Of a DNA stretch of 64,000 nt, positions 16,742-22,560 are shown piece by piece. The translations under genes and the position numbers were made by a program. Under the pieces are notes generated by a model, which was given only the letters and a program-made list of their open reading frames with translations, had not been told where the DNA came from and ran no database searches. The DNA lies in IMG/VR virus record IMGVR_UViG_3300033388_004609, positions 22,349 to 86,348 of that record. One strand, given 5' to 3'. Positions within the stretch are counted from its first letter, which is position 1, and every line of letters begins with the position of its first letter. Origin of the DNA: a virus.

Positions 16742-17080
16742 TTAAATATATTCAAACTCAATTCTATTCACCAATGTATTAAACGCGCACTTCATATTCT
16801 TCATAAACATTTCAATAAAGTCCTGTCTGCTATAATCCGAGAATCCTTCTTTGACAACATCCTCTTGTGTAATCTTGTATAACCTTTCTTGTCGCACATC
16901 AATAATTCTTATCTGGCAAATCTTCTCAATTTTACCTCCTTTCCCTAATCCCTGGCATTTTACACAGGCATTAAGAACGTCACCCACTTTAAGAAATCTC
17001 CATCCTAATCTGCGGGTAACAGTCTTTGTACTATCTCTAACCTGTTGTGTAGTCAGAAAGAAACTTATATTGCGTGGCAT
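16742..17080 (-). CDS. ASCH/PUA-like phage protein
   Basis: 112 residues. ISFFLTTQQVRDSTKTVTRR (N-terminus) and the following LKVGDVLNAC fit the small ASCH-type domain common in phages, where the TKTVTRR stretch binds RNA or modified nucleotides. CVKCQG adds a Cys pair. ASCH domains are thought to bind RNA or to act on N4-acetylcytidine, so the exact role here is open. Confidence 0.65.
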   Translation of the reverse strand: MPRNISFFLTTQQVRDSTKTVTRRLGWRFLKVGDVLNACVKCQGLGKGGKIEKICQIRIIDVRQERLYKITQEDVVKEGFSDYSRQDFIEMFMKNMKCAFNTLVNRIEFEYI

Positions 17081-17084
17081 AATT

Positions 17085-17495
17085 TTACTCTTTTGTCATT
17101 ATTGCTCTTAATTGCAAGATCTTCTCATATTCTTTTGGAAAAGTCTTTTGTCGCCACTTTTCTCTTTTAGCTTCATATTCAGAATATCCATCCAGATCAA
17201 ATTCCGCATATTTTAATTGTGGGTTTGTACTGAATATCCCATCTAATGAGAAGTGTGTATAATTAGGCCAACCACCATTGATTAATTTATGTACACCTAT
17301 CCCAAAATGATTAGCAATCATAAATACTCGTTCTTTCTTATATGTAATCTGAATTGCCGGAATACAAGCTTTGTCACCATATTGCAAAAAGCATTCGTAA
17401 TTGTACCAATAAATAGGTTTTTCTTTATTTCTTTTTACAATACAATTTCCAAATTTGACCTTTATATTCTCTCCTTGCCATTGATACTTTCCCAT
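17085..17495 (-). CDS. Hypothetical protein, aromatic-rich
   Basis: 136 residues with many Tyr/Trp (IYWYNYECFLQYGDKACIPA) and a GIGVHKLINGGWPNYTHFSL-like segment. The C-terminus is a charged helix. No family recognised. It is 4 bases from the ASCH-like gene. Confidence 0.55.
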   Translation of the reverse strand: MGKYQWQGENIKVKFGNCIVKRNKEKPIYWYNYECFLQYGDKACIPAIQITYKKERVFMIANHFGIGVHKLINGGWPNYTHFSLDGIFSTNPQLKYAEFDLDGYSEYEAKREKWRQKTFPKEYEKILQLRAIMTKE

Positions 17496-17500
17496 ATCAC

Positions 17501-18118
17501 TTACACAATTGGTTGATTGCTTTCCTCTCCTTCATTACCATCTGGTTCTTTATCAGCATACTGCCTTTCATTTGTATTAGCATCATCGAGATCACTGTCT
17601 TTTACATCATCCGGAATATCAACTTTTTCAAGATCAGGTTTTTCTTCTTGTTTGATTACTTGTTCATCAATCTCATCAGGATCTTCAAAGTCAAGTGTAG
17701 CTTGCTTAATCATTTTCCCTTCGAAGAGATACTTGCCAGCTTCGTTTACAACGATATCTACAACAGTCTGCAGATCACTCTCGAATCCATAAGCATCCTT
17801 AGACAAGTCGATAGCATCTGAATTAATTGCCAGTTTCTTCTCTGATGGTGCAGTTAGTATACCTTTTAATACTACAATAGTATCTGACTTGATCGCGAAC
17901 CCTGTTGAGATTACATTAGAGGCTTTCTCTTGTGGTACCAGGTGTACCTTTGCAAGATACTCATTAAAGCTCTGTATAGCGTTAATAAGGTCCGGGTGGG
18001 GTGAATTTTTCTTATCCTCGATGTTAACATTACGATCTGTTTTCATATCGTAATAACTAATCTCGATACCTGCTTTGAGGATCTTTACTGATAAAATACT
18101 GTAATTTTTCTTGTTCAT
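17501..18118 (-). CDS. Hypothetical protein with acidic tail
   Basis: 205 residues. The first ~140 form a compact domain (SILSVKILKAGIEISYYD, VISTGFAIKSDTIVVLKG). The last ~60 are strongly acidic and disordered (DDVKDSDLDDANTNE, EGEESNQPIV). Acidic tails mimic DNA or recruit partners. Family unknown. Confidence 0.6.
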   Translation of the reverse strand: MNKKNYSILSVKILKAGIEISYYDMKTDRNVNIEDKKNSPHPDLINAIQSFNEYLAKVHLVPQEKASNVISTGFAIKSDTIVVLKGILTAPSEKKLAINSDAIDLSKDAYGFESDLQTVVDIVVNEAGKYLFEGKMIKQATLDFEDPDEIDEQVIKQEEKPDLEKVDIPDDVKDSDLDDANTNERQYADKEPDGNEGEESNQPIV

Positions 18119-18140
18119 AATAAATTGTTTTAAATTATAA

Positions 18141-18734
18141 TTAGTACCATTTTTCTTTAAACTCTTTTCTTATTTGCTCCATTACATTACCACCGGCATA
18201 CTTAGCAGTTTTTTCATTATGAATGACATAAGCACTACAACCAAGTGTCGGGGACATCATCTTAAAACTACAACAGGCTATAACATTTGTTTCTTTAATT
18301 ATGAATTCTTCTTTGTTTAACATAAAATGTTTTTCTTGTAGCTTATCACACATCTTAAGATAATGACTATATTTAATTGCAATCTTCTCTAGATCTTCTT
18401 TAGTTATATGTTTGTTAATACTAGACCAATCCGGATGCTTATCAATAAATTGGGTTGTTCTCCTCCATTCTTCATATATTTTCTCTCTATCATATGCTAA
18501 TCTTACACGCTCATATTCCCGGTAATGTTTTTTATCTTCCACTTCCTGCTGGTGTCTTAATAGTGGGGTATCTTCTTCAAACGAAACGCGTTCTCCATTA
18601 ACAATATAATTTTCGTCATCAATCTTTATGAGATCGTTTTTACTTTTCCAGGGGTTTCCCTTTTGGGTTCCTTTCTTATTGTATAAAAACCATACAAATA
18701 AGAATGTAAAAATTATTACTATTCCATATTCCAT
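18141..18734 (-). CDS. Membrane-anchored protein, N-terminal TM
   Basis: 197 residues. YGIVIIFTFLFVWFLY at residues 3-18 is a membrane anchor, followed by a long charged, helical cytoplasmic part (REYERVRLAYDREKIYEEW). CCSFKMMSPTLGCSAYV adds three Cys. Function unknown. Confidence 0.6.
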   Translation of the reverse strand: MEYGIVIIFTFLFVWFLYNKKGTQKGNPWKSKNDLIKIDDENYIVNGERVSFEEDTPLLRHQQEVEDKKHYREYERVRLAYDREKIYEEWRRTTQFIDKHPDWSSINKHITKEDLEKIAIKYSHYLKMCDKLQEKHFMLNKEEFIIKETNVIACCSFKMMSPTLGCSAYVIHNEKTAKYAGGNVMEQIRKEFKEKWY

Positions 18735-18735
18735 A

Positions 18736-18963
18736 TTATTTTCCTTTCATAATATCCCATTGATATAATTCATTTATCTCATTCTCTTCTGAAGGAGTAA
18801 GTAGTTTTGAAATTTCGCTGATAAATTCCTTATCTAATTCTTGTTGCTTGAAATACATATAGGCTGCACTTGCAATATCTATCCCATAATCAGGGATTAA
18901 TTCAAGGAATTCTTTTACTTCTTTTTCTGCTTTATTCATTACATAGTTTGTTAAATAAGACAT
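18736..18963 (-). CDS. Small helical protein (start moved to 18963)
   Basis: 75 residues. The open frame reaches an ATG at 18996, but the -7 promoter box lies at 18985-18992, so that ATG would be upstream of the RNA start. The ATG at 18963 (MSYLTNYV) is the first one inside the transcript. The protein is helical (ELIPDYGIDIASAAYMYF, then KLLTPSEENEINEL). No family recognised. Confidence 0.6.
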   Translation of the reverse strand: MSYLTNYVMNKAEKEVKEFLELIPDYGIDIASAAYMYFKQQELDKEFISEISKLLTPSEENEINELYQWDIMKGK

Positions 18964-18984
18964 ACTAGCATTCGATAACTTTGT

Positions 18985-19015
18985 CAAAGATAACAAACTT
19001 TAATTAGAAACCAAA
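18985..19015 (-). promoter_or_regulatory. Host-type promoter for the 18.9 kb gene block
   Basis: Minus strand TTTG, 19 bases, TATCTTTG, a full match to the Bacteroidota consensus. The 29-base operator motif at 19021-19049 ends just upstream of the -33 box. Confidence 0.82.
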
Positions 19016-19020
19016 TAAAA

Positions 19021-19049
19021 AGACAAACATACCGAGCGGCAGTTTGTTA
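19021..19049. promoter_or_regulatory. Operator-like motif upstream of a promoter
   Basis: On the minus strand TAACAAACT, 11 bases (with CCG-CT-CGG inside), TGTTTGTCT. It overlaps the stop of the Tat-signal gene. Its spacing equals that of the other copies, and it adjoins the -33 box at 19012-19015. Confidence 0.65.
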
Positions 19050-19481
19050 TTCGTACATGAATCGTACTTCATATCCGTCCACAAAACCAATATTTCTTGG
19101 CTTAAGATCATACGGACTATCTAATCCATATTGGCAATGAAACCCAATTACCTTTTTACCTTTCATCTTCATCATAATATTATAATCCGCAGGTTTACAC
19201 CAGATCAATTGATTATCATCATCTATATATTCATATACCTTACGGAATTCTAACTCCTTACCGCCAACAGTAAACGTAGTAGTTTTACATGATCCGAGAT
19301 TCCCTATCTCTAAAAAATCTAACATAGAATATAAATGATTCGATACATGATGCTTTAAAGAATCTGCATCGACAAGGAACCATCTTATCCTCCCTTTTGT
19401 ATCTGCCGGGAATAATACCGGTACGGTCATTGCTATCGCTACAGTAGTTATACCGGCCTTAATAAATTTTCTTCTGTCCAT
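19047..19481 (-). CDS. Protein with twin-arginine-type signal peptide
   Basis: 144 residues. The N-terminus MDRRKFIKAGITTVAIAMTV has the RRxFIK twin-arginine motif and a mild hydrophobic core, so export in folded form by the host Tat system is likely. The mature part (KGRIRWFLVDADSLKHHVSN) has three Cys and no recognised enzyme motif. Tat signals are rare in phage genes. It may act in the periplasm or at the inner membrane. Confidence 0.68.
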   Translation of the reverse strand: MDRRKFIKAGITTVAIAMTVPVLFPADTKGRIRWFLVDADSLKHHVSNHLYSMLDFLEIGNLGSCKTTTFTVGGKELEFRKVYEYIDDDNQLIWCKPADYNIMMKMKGKKVIGFHCQYGLDSPYDLKPRNIGFVDGYEVRFMYE

Positions 19482-19489
19482 AACAATCT

Positions 19490-19705
19490 TTATTTTAAAT
19501 TAATAATAGTATATCCATCCCGCATACTTTTATATAATCCAAAAAACATCCAGAAGCGATGCCACCTGGTTATTTTCCTATACGGATCAGAACCAATACT
19601 ATACCGACCTGGTTTAGGTGCAACAAAATTAAATCTCCTGCGATTATTCTCACCACGCAACAAATCCTCTTTGTAATTCTTCGGTGTCTCTAGTTTTTTA
19701 TTCAT
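19490..19705 (-). CDS. Small basic protein from a leaderless-type start
   Basis: 71 residues from ATG 19705 (MNKKLETPKNYK). The frame extends to an ATG at 19723, but the -7 box ends at 19710, so only 19705 can be on the transcript, and it lies within a few bases of the RNA 5' end. The C-terminal half is basic and aromatic (ITRWHRFWMFFGLYKSM), perhaps membrane-binding. Function unknown. Confidence 0.6.
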   Translation of the reverse strand: MNKKLETPKNYKEDLLRGENNRRRFNFVAPKPGRYSIGSDPYRKITRWHRFWMFFGLYKSMRDGYTIINLK

Positions 19706-19709
19706 ACCA

Positions 19710-19740
19710 CAAATATATAACAATATTCCAAATTAACAAA
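19710..19740 (-). promoter_or_regulatory. Leftward host-type promoter
   Basis: Minus strand TTTG, 19 bases, TATATTTG, no mismatch. The -33 box lies in the left arm of the operator at 19734-19762, exactly as at 14836. The first ATG is 5 bases after the -7 box. Confidence 0.85.
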
Positions 19741-19762
19741 TTTACAAGGTGCTAGTTTGTCT
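19734..19762. promoter_or_regulatory. Operator-like motif between divergent promoters
   Basis: TAACAAATT, 11 bases, AGTTTGTCT. It covers the -33 box of the leftward promoter and ends 11 bases before the -33 box of the rightward tRNA-leader promoter, so one bound protein could control both. Confidence 0.7.
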
Positions 19763-19773
19763 TTTATAAAATA

Positions 19774-19804
19774 ATTGCTTGTATCAAATATTTTATTATA
19801 TTTG
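19774..19804 (+). promoter_or_regulatory. Rightward promoter of the leader-tRNA operon
   Basis: ATTG, 19 bases, TATATTTG: only the first base of the -33 box departs from consensus. The leader ATG follows 7 bases after the -7 box, so the RNA is nearly or fully leaderless. Confidence 0.8.
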
Positions 19805-19811
19805 TACCGAT

Positions 19812-19892
19812 ATGAAAAAGAAACTACATACTCTCGTTTTATTACAGCCCCATTTGCCACGTGGCCATAATAAGGAGAGGTATATGTTTTAA
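19812..19892 (+). CDS. Leader peptide of the tRNA operon (attenuator)
   Basis: 26 codons, ATG to TAA. Codons 10-17 are TTA TTA CAG CCC CAT TTG CCA CGT, encoding LLQPHLPR. All five amino acids served by the six downstream tRNAs are there, and none other. In total 12 of 26 codons are Leu, Gln, Pro, His or Arg. The stop lies 28 bases before an intrinsic terminator. AGAGGTATAT (19876-19885) in the last codons can pair with ATGTGCCTCT (19917-19926), which includes the 5' arm of the terminator. A ribosome stalled on codons 10-17 leaves this strand free (readthrough); one that reaches the stop covers it (termination). CTCTC (19831-19835) could sequester GAGAG (19875-19879) as the third element. The peptide itself is probably not functional. 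The model is inference from sequence. Confidence 0.8.
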   Translation: MKKKLHTLVLLQPHLPRGHNKERYMF

Positions 19893-19926
19893 ACAATATA
19901 AGATATTAATCAATTAATGTGCCTCT
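19876..19926 (+). promoter_or_regulatory. Predicted antiterminator stem
   Basis: Ten base pairs between 19876-19885 and 19917-19926, two of them G-U, mutually exclusive with the terminator hairpin at 19920-19941. Confidence 0.65.
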
Positions 19927-19951
19927 GAATATTCAGGGGCATTTTTATTTT
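19920..19951 (+). terminator. Intrinsic terminator in front of tRNA-Pro
   Basis: TGCCTCTGAA pairs with TTCAGGGGCA (one G-U pair), followed by TTTTTATTTT. The T-run ends one base before the first base of tRNA-Pro, so termination here would silence all six tRNAs. Confidence 0.88.
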
Positions 19952-19952
19952 A

Positions 19953-20025
19953 CGGGAGTCTGGTGTAATCAGGTAGCATACCTGCCTTGGAAGCAGGAGG
20001 CGCAGTTCAAATCTGAGGTTCCCGA
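19953..20025 (+). tRNA. tRNA-Pro(UGG)
   Basis: Acceptor CGGGAGT/GTTCCCG (two wobble pairs), anticodon stem CCTGC/GCAGG with loop CTTGGAA, T-loop TTCAAAT. Base 37 is A, where bacterial tRNA-Pro normally has G. The variable loop is short. The 3' CCA is not encoded. Confidence 0.85.
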
Positions 20026-20027
20026 CT

Positions 20028-20101
20028 GTGACTGATCCCGAAGTGGTCGAGGGGCCGGATTGTGATTCCGGTATCAGTGGGTTCGAGTCCCACCAGTCAC
20101 C
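20028..20101 (+). tRNA. tRNA-His(GUG)
   Basis: Acceptor GTGACTG/CAGTCAC, anticodon stem CCGGA/TCCGG with loop TTGTGAT, T-arm GTGGG/CCCAC. C73 as expected for His, but the -1 base is T, so the extra G-1 is not encoded. It starts 2 bases after tRNA-Pro. Confidence 0.92.
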
Positions 20102-20105
20102 CATT

Positions 20106-20177
20106 GGCCTTGTGGTGTAATGAATAGCATGTAACGCTTCGAATGTTATGGTTCTGGTTTGAATCCCGCCAAGGCCT
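20106..20177 (+). tRNA. tRNA-Arg(UCG)
   Basis: Acceptor GGCCTTG/CAAGGCC, anticodon loop CTTCGAA on stem TAACG/TGTTA. Reads CGN codons. Confidence 0.9.
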
Positions 20178-20183
20178 CTCTAT

Positions 20184-20259
20184 TGTCCCTTTAGCCCAAT
20201 TGGTAGAGGCATCAGGTTTAAGCCCTGTGTAGTCTGGGTTCGAATCCCAGAAGGGACAC
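20184..20259 (+). tRNA. tRNA-Leu(UAA), class I shape
   Basis: Acceptor TGTCCCT/AGGGACA, anticodon loop TTTAAGC on stem CAGG/CCTG, T-arm CTGGG/CCCAG. It is only 76 bases long, with a 5-base variable loop and C73. Bacterial tRNA-Leu normally has a long variable arm and A73. Confidence 0.88.
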
Positions 20260-20263
20260 ACAA

Positions 20264-20339
20264 TGCTAAAGTGTGCTAACTGGCAAAGCAGCGATACTTA
20301 GAATATCGTGGATGTGAGTTCGAATCTCACCTTTAGCAC
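20264..20339 (+). tRNA. tRNA-Leu(UAG), class I shape
   Basis: Acceptor TGCTAAA/TTTAGCA, anticodon stem CGATA/TATCG with loop CTTAGAA, T-arm GTGAG/CTCAC. 76 bases, short variable loop, C73, A37. Reads CUN codons. It is not a stop suppressor, as the anticodon (not the codon) is UAG. Confidence 0.9.
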
Positions 20340-20344
20340 AAAAT

Positions 20345-20416
20345 TGTCCTTTAGTATAATGGTCAGTACACAAGGCTTTGATCCTTGAAATCCCGGTTCG
20401 AGTCCGGGAAGGACAT
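20345..20416 (+). tRNA. tRNA-Gln(UUG)
   Basis: Acceptor TGTCCTT/AAGGACA, anticodon stem CAAGG/CCTTG with loop CTTTGAT, T-arm CCCGG/CCGGG. Last member of the operon. No terminator of usual form follows directly. Confidence 0.93.
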
Positions 20417-20453
20417 CTATACCTATCTTAAATATAATATATAAACACTATTT

Positions 20454-20482
20454 TAACAAACTCTCCGAGTGTAAAGTTGTTA
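20454..20482. promoter_or_regulatory. Operator-like motif after the tRNA operon
   Basis: TAACAAACT, 11 bases, AAGTTGTTA (7 of 9 arm positions pair). No consensus promoter at the expected distance. It may be a regulator site or a hairpin ending the tRNA transcript, though no T-run follows. Confidence 0.5.
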
Positions 20483-20486
20483 ATCA

Positions 20487-20640
20487 CCCACTATAAAAAC
20501 ACTCCCCACCCATAAAATTACATTAACGTCTCGGCCAAACAAACACCCACCCACACAAATACCCCCACCCTTTACTGTAACCCCCGTAAACACCCCCACC
20601 CCCTTTACATTATACCCCCCAATACCCCCATACCTCATCC
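20487..20640. other. C-rich tract with G-quadruplex potential on the minus strand
   Basis: In an AT-rich genome these ~150 bases carry many runs of 4-6 C on the plus strand (for example 20562-20566, 20581-20585, 20593-20597, 20615-20620, 20625-20629) and very few G. The minus strand could fold into G-quadruplexes. An open frame crosses it on the minus strand but looks like compositional chance. The position, between leftward and rightward gene blocks, suits an origin or a transcription boundary. Confidence 0.6.
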
Positions 20641-20654
20641 AACTAAAAATTCTG

Positions 20655-20684
20655 TGAGGGTACAGGATGTCGGGTACCACCTCA
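20655..20684. repeat. Interrupted hairpin in a GC-rich stretch
   Basis: TGAGG-GTAC pairs with GTAC-(CA)-CCTCA. It is followed by another GC-rich segment (CGGTTCGGCTCCGCCGG). Together with the C-rich tract it makes the 20417-20855 gap the most structured non-coding part of the window. Confidence 0.5.
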
Positions 20685-20855
20685 TATGAACCCCTACACG
20701 GTTCGGCTCCGCCGGGATGGGCGGGTGGCAAATCGTTTTGGCTTGCAATTATATACTCATATTTAGAAAAAACTTTTATTGTGTACACTATATAATATAT
20801 GGTGTGCAATTTTTATAATTACTTACTATTATTTATTAATTAAATTTAATTTGTT

Positions 20856-21260
20856 ATGACAGATCAAGAAATTAAAACAGCTATCAAAGAAATGAAAGCT
20901 AAAATTAAACACGCGGAAGACAATCCAAATGTATTGACAGGTGCGCCAACTATTCCGGACGGTTCATATGTAGCAACCTTTGTATTGAATAAAGATGTGC
21001 CAACCTTTGAAGTAACACCATTACCAGGTACGAAATTTTCTAAATCATCTGTTGCAATGGACTTAACAGCGGTTGAGAGTGGAGATAAGTTACCCAAACA
21101 GGACGTTTCCTACAATACTACATTGAAAGAAATACTCTTAAATGCAAAGTATTGGAACCAGAAATTCATGGTACATACTGAAGGGCGTATATCCTCAAAG
21201 AATAATCCTTATCAGGTTATTATCTTTGATGGTGTGCTAGAAACTGCCGGAGTTGAATAG
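20856..21260 (+). CDS. Hypothetical protein, first gene of rightward block
   Basis: 134 residues. A short helical start (KTAIKEMKAKIKHAEDN) is followed by a beta-rich domain (YVATFVLNKDVPTFEVTPLPG). It stands alone, with a strong terminator 20 bases after its stop, so it is an own transcription unit and probably abundantly expressed. Family unknown. Confidence 0.65.
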   Translation: MTDQEIKTAIKEMKAKIKHAEDNPNVLTGAPTIPDGSYVATFVLNKDVPTFEVTPLPGTKFSKSSVAMDLTAVESGDKLPKQDVSYNTTLKEILLNAKYWNQKFMVHTEGRISSKNNPYQVIIFDGVLETAGVE

Positions 21261-21279
21261 TAATCACAAATGACAAAAT

Positions 21280-21312
21280 AGGTAGGTGGTAAAACATCTA
21301 CCTGTTTTTTTT
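21280..21312 (+). terminator. Intrinsic terminator
   Basis: AGGTAGGTG pairs with CATCTACCT (one G-U), loop GTAAAA, followed by GTTTTTTTTT. Ends the 20.9 kb gene. Confidence 0.88.
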
Positions 21313-21882
21313 AAAAAAATAAGTTAATCTTTGACTAAAGCACAAGCTAAAATATGTTTGTCTCCACGTACTGTAGACTAACAAATTTACACGGCGCTAG
21401 TATGTCTTTTTTATTTTTCAATTTTTCATTAAAAAGGACTAAAGGAAAATAAGACAATTTTATTAAGTAATTAATAATCAACAATAAAACAAAATAAGCT
21501 ACAAAATAACTACTTTACACCTATATATATAAGGCATAATTAAGGACAATTTATCGTAGATAATCAACTATTTTTATTAGCTGATACCACTAAAAAGACT
21601 AATGGCAAAAGCTCGCAAACCCCTATGTTCACTGGTCTTTGCGCTAACTAATATATTGACTGCTGGCTTTTATTTTCTTATAGTATATATATTAGTATAA
21701 GTAGTAGTAGATAAGATTGATAACAATAATAATAGTGATTTTTCTATATTTTTATTGTTTGGTAAAGTAGAACATTTTATATTTTTTTACGAATATTTAA
21801 GAAAAAGTATAACTAATTCCGTTATTTGAGGGAGCAAAGATTTTAAGTCTATCTTATAGTTATCAAACTAAATTATACAATT
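21313..21882. other. 570-base AT-rich gap, structured
   Basis: No gene found. It holds an operator-like motif (21379-21407), a half-site (TGTTTGTC near 21355), a TTATC-GTA-GATAA palindrome near 21550, and a nested inverted repeat near 21605-21670 (AAAAGC..GCAAA / TTTGC..GCTTTT). A loose promoter (TTTG, 18 bases, TATTTTTT) lies near 21760-21790. Could be an origin or an untranslated RNA. Confidence 0.45.
21379..21407. promoter_or_regulatory. Operator-like motif
   Basis: TAACAAATT, 11 bases, AGTATGTCT. The spacer TACACGGCGCT is nearly the same as that of the 19734 copy (TACAAGGTGCT), so the two copies are related by descent, not just by the arms. Confidence 0.65.
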
Positions 21883-22023
21883 ATGAAAACATTAATAATG
21901 ATTACAAGGTACATTAACCGTCTTATAGACGATAATTGGAATACTGAACGTAAAAGAATATTAATTGAAAAACTATTAAAAAAACATCTGAACTCTTCCG
22001 AGAGTAGAACTTTTTATTATTAA
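21883..22023 (+). CDS. Small basic protein
   Basis: 46 residues, helical and basic (TERKRILIEKLLKKHL). It is 19 bases from the next gene. Plausible because of spacing; no family. Confidence 0.45.
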   Translation: MKTLIMITRYINRLIDDNWNTERKRILIEKLLKKHLNSSESRTFYY

Positions 22024-22042
22024 TCACTTAAACTAATCAATC

Positions 22043-22288
22043 ATGGAAACTTTATTATTAACTTTTGTATTAAGTAACACTTCACTCATCATCCTTGTAA
22101 GCATATTATGGTACGTTTTAGGACTACTTTATGTTTTCTTGGTAAAATACCATAGCGATGGTATAATAAGCCTGTGTGATCTTGTATTAAGCCTATTAAC
22201 AGCTTTTCTTGGTCCTCTTATCATTTTTATTTATTTAATGATTAAATACGAATGGTTTGATAACATTATAATTTATAGAAAGAAATGA
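22043..22288 (+). CDS. Small membrane protein, two TM helices
   Basis: 81 residues; hydrophobic spans at ~4-33 (SLIILVSILWYVLGLLYVFL) and ~45-68. It overlaps the next start by 4 bases. Function unknown. Confidence 0.6.
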   Translation: METLLLTFVLSNTSLIILVSILWYVLGLLYVFLVKYHSDGIISLCDLVLSLLTAFLGPLIIFIYLMIKYEWFDNIIIYRKK

Positions 22289-22560
22289 AACACACTAAAG
22301 GAGAATGGAAAATTGATAAAGGCATAAGTTATTATTTTGTGAAATCCGGAGAAAACCGTATTGCAATGATTGATAGTTTAGAAGGTTCTGCACTAATAGA
22401 ATATAAAGCAAATGCAAAACTTATTGCTGCTGCTCCTGAATTATTAGAAGCTCTTAAAACAATTAAAGGAGCTTTTTATAGTGATGGGGAATCTTATAAA
22501 GAACAAGTAGATGACTTAAAAGCAATAGCAAATGAAGCAATCAAAAAAGCTACACAATGA
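22285..22560 (+). CDS. Conserved phage protein (HTKGEW / AAAPELLEAL family)
   Basis: 91 residues. The start KHTKGEWKID and the middle ANAKLIAAAPELLEALK are hallmarks of a very common small phage/prophage protein of unknown function. Coupled by overlaps on both sides. Confidence 0.8.
   Translation: MKHTKGEWKIDKGISYYFVKSGENRIAMIDSLEGSALIEYKANAKLIAAAPELLEALKTIKGAFYSDGESYKEQVDDLKAIANEAIKKATQ

Noticed and set aside
19702-19896. Minus-strand ORF over the divergent promoters
   Set aside because: It lies across both promoters, the operator and the leader ORF.
19910-20104. Minus-strand ORF under the first tRNAs
   Set aside because: It overlaps two clear tRNA genes on the other strand and has no support of its own.
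20184-20339. Stop-codon suppressor tRNAs / recoded genome
   Set aside because: UAA and UAG are the anticodons here, not the codons read; suppressors would need UUA, CUA or UCA. Long genes end normally with TAA, TAG or TGA.
20454-20482. Terminator of the tRNA operon
   Set aside because: A stem exists but no T-run follows; the fixed 11-base spacing fits the operator family better.
20480-20809. 109-codon frame on the minus strand across the C-rich tract
   Set aside because: Composition (Gly/Val/Ile repeats) simply follows the C-rich bias, it has no start signal and does not fit any operon.
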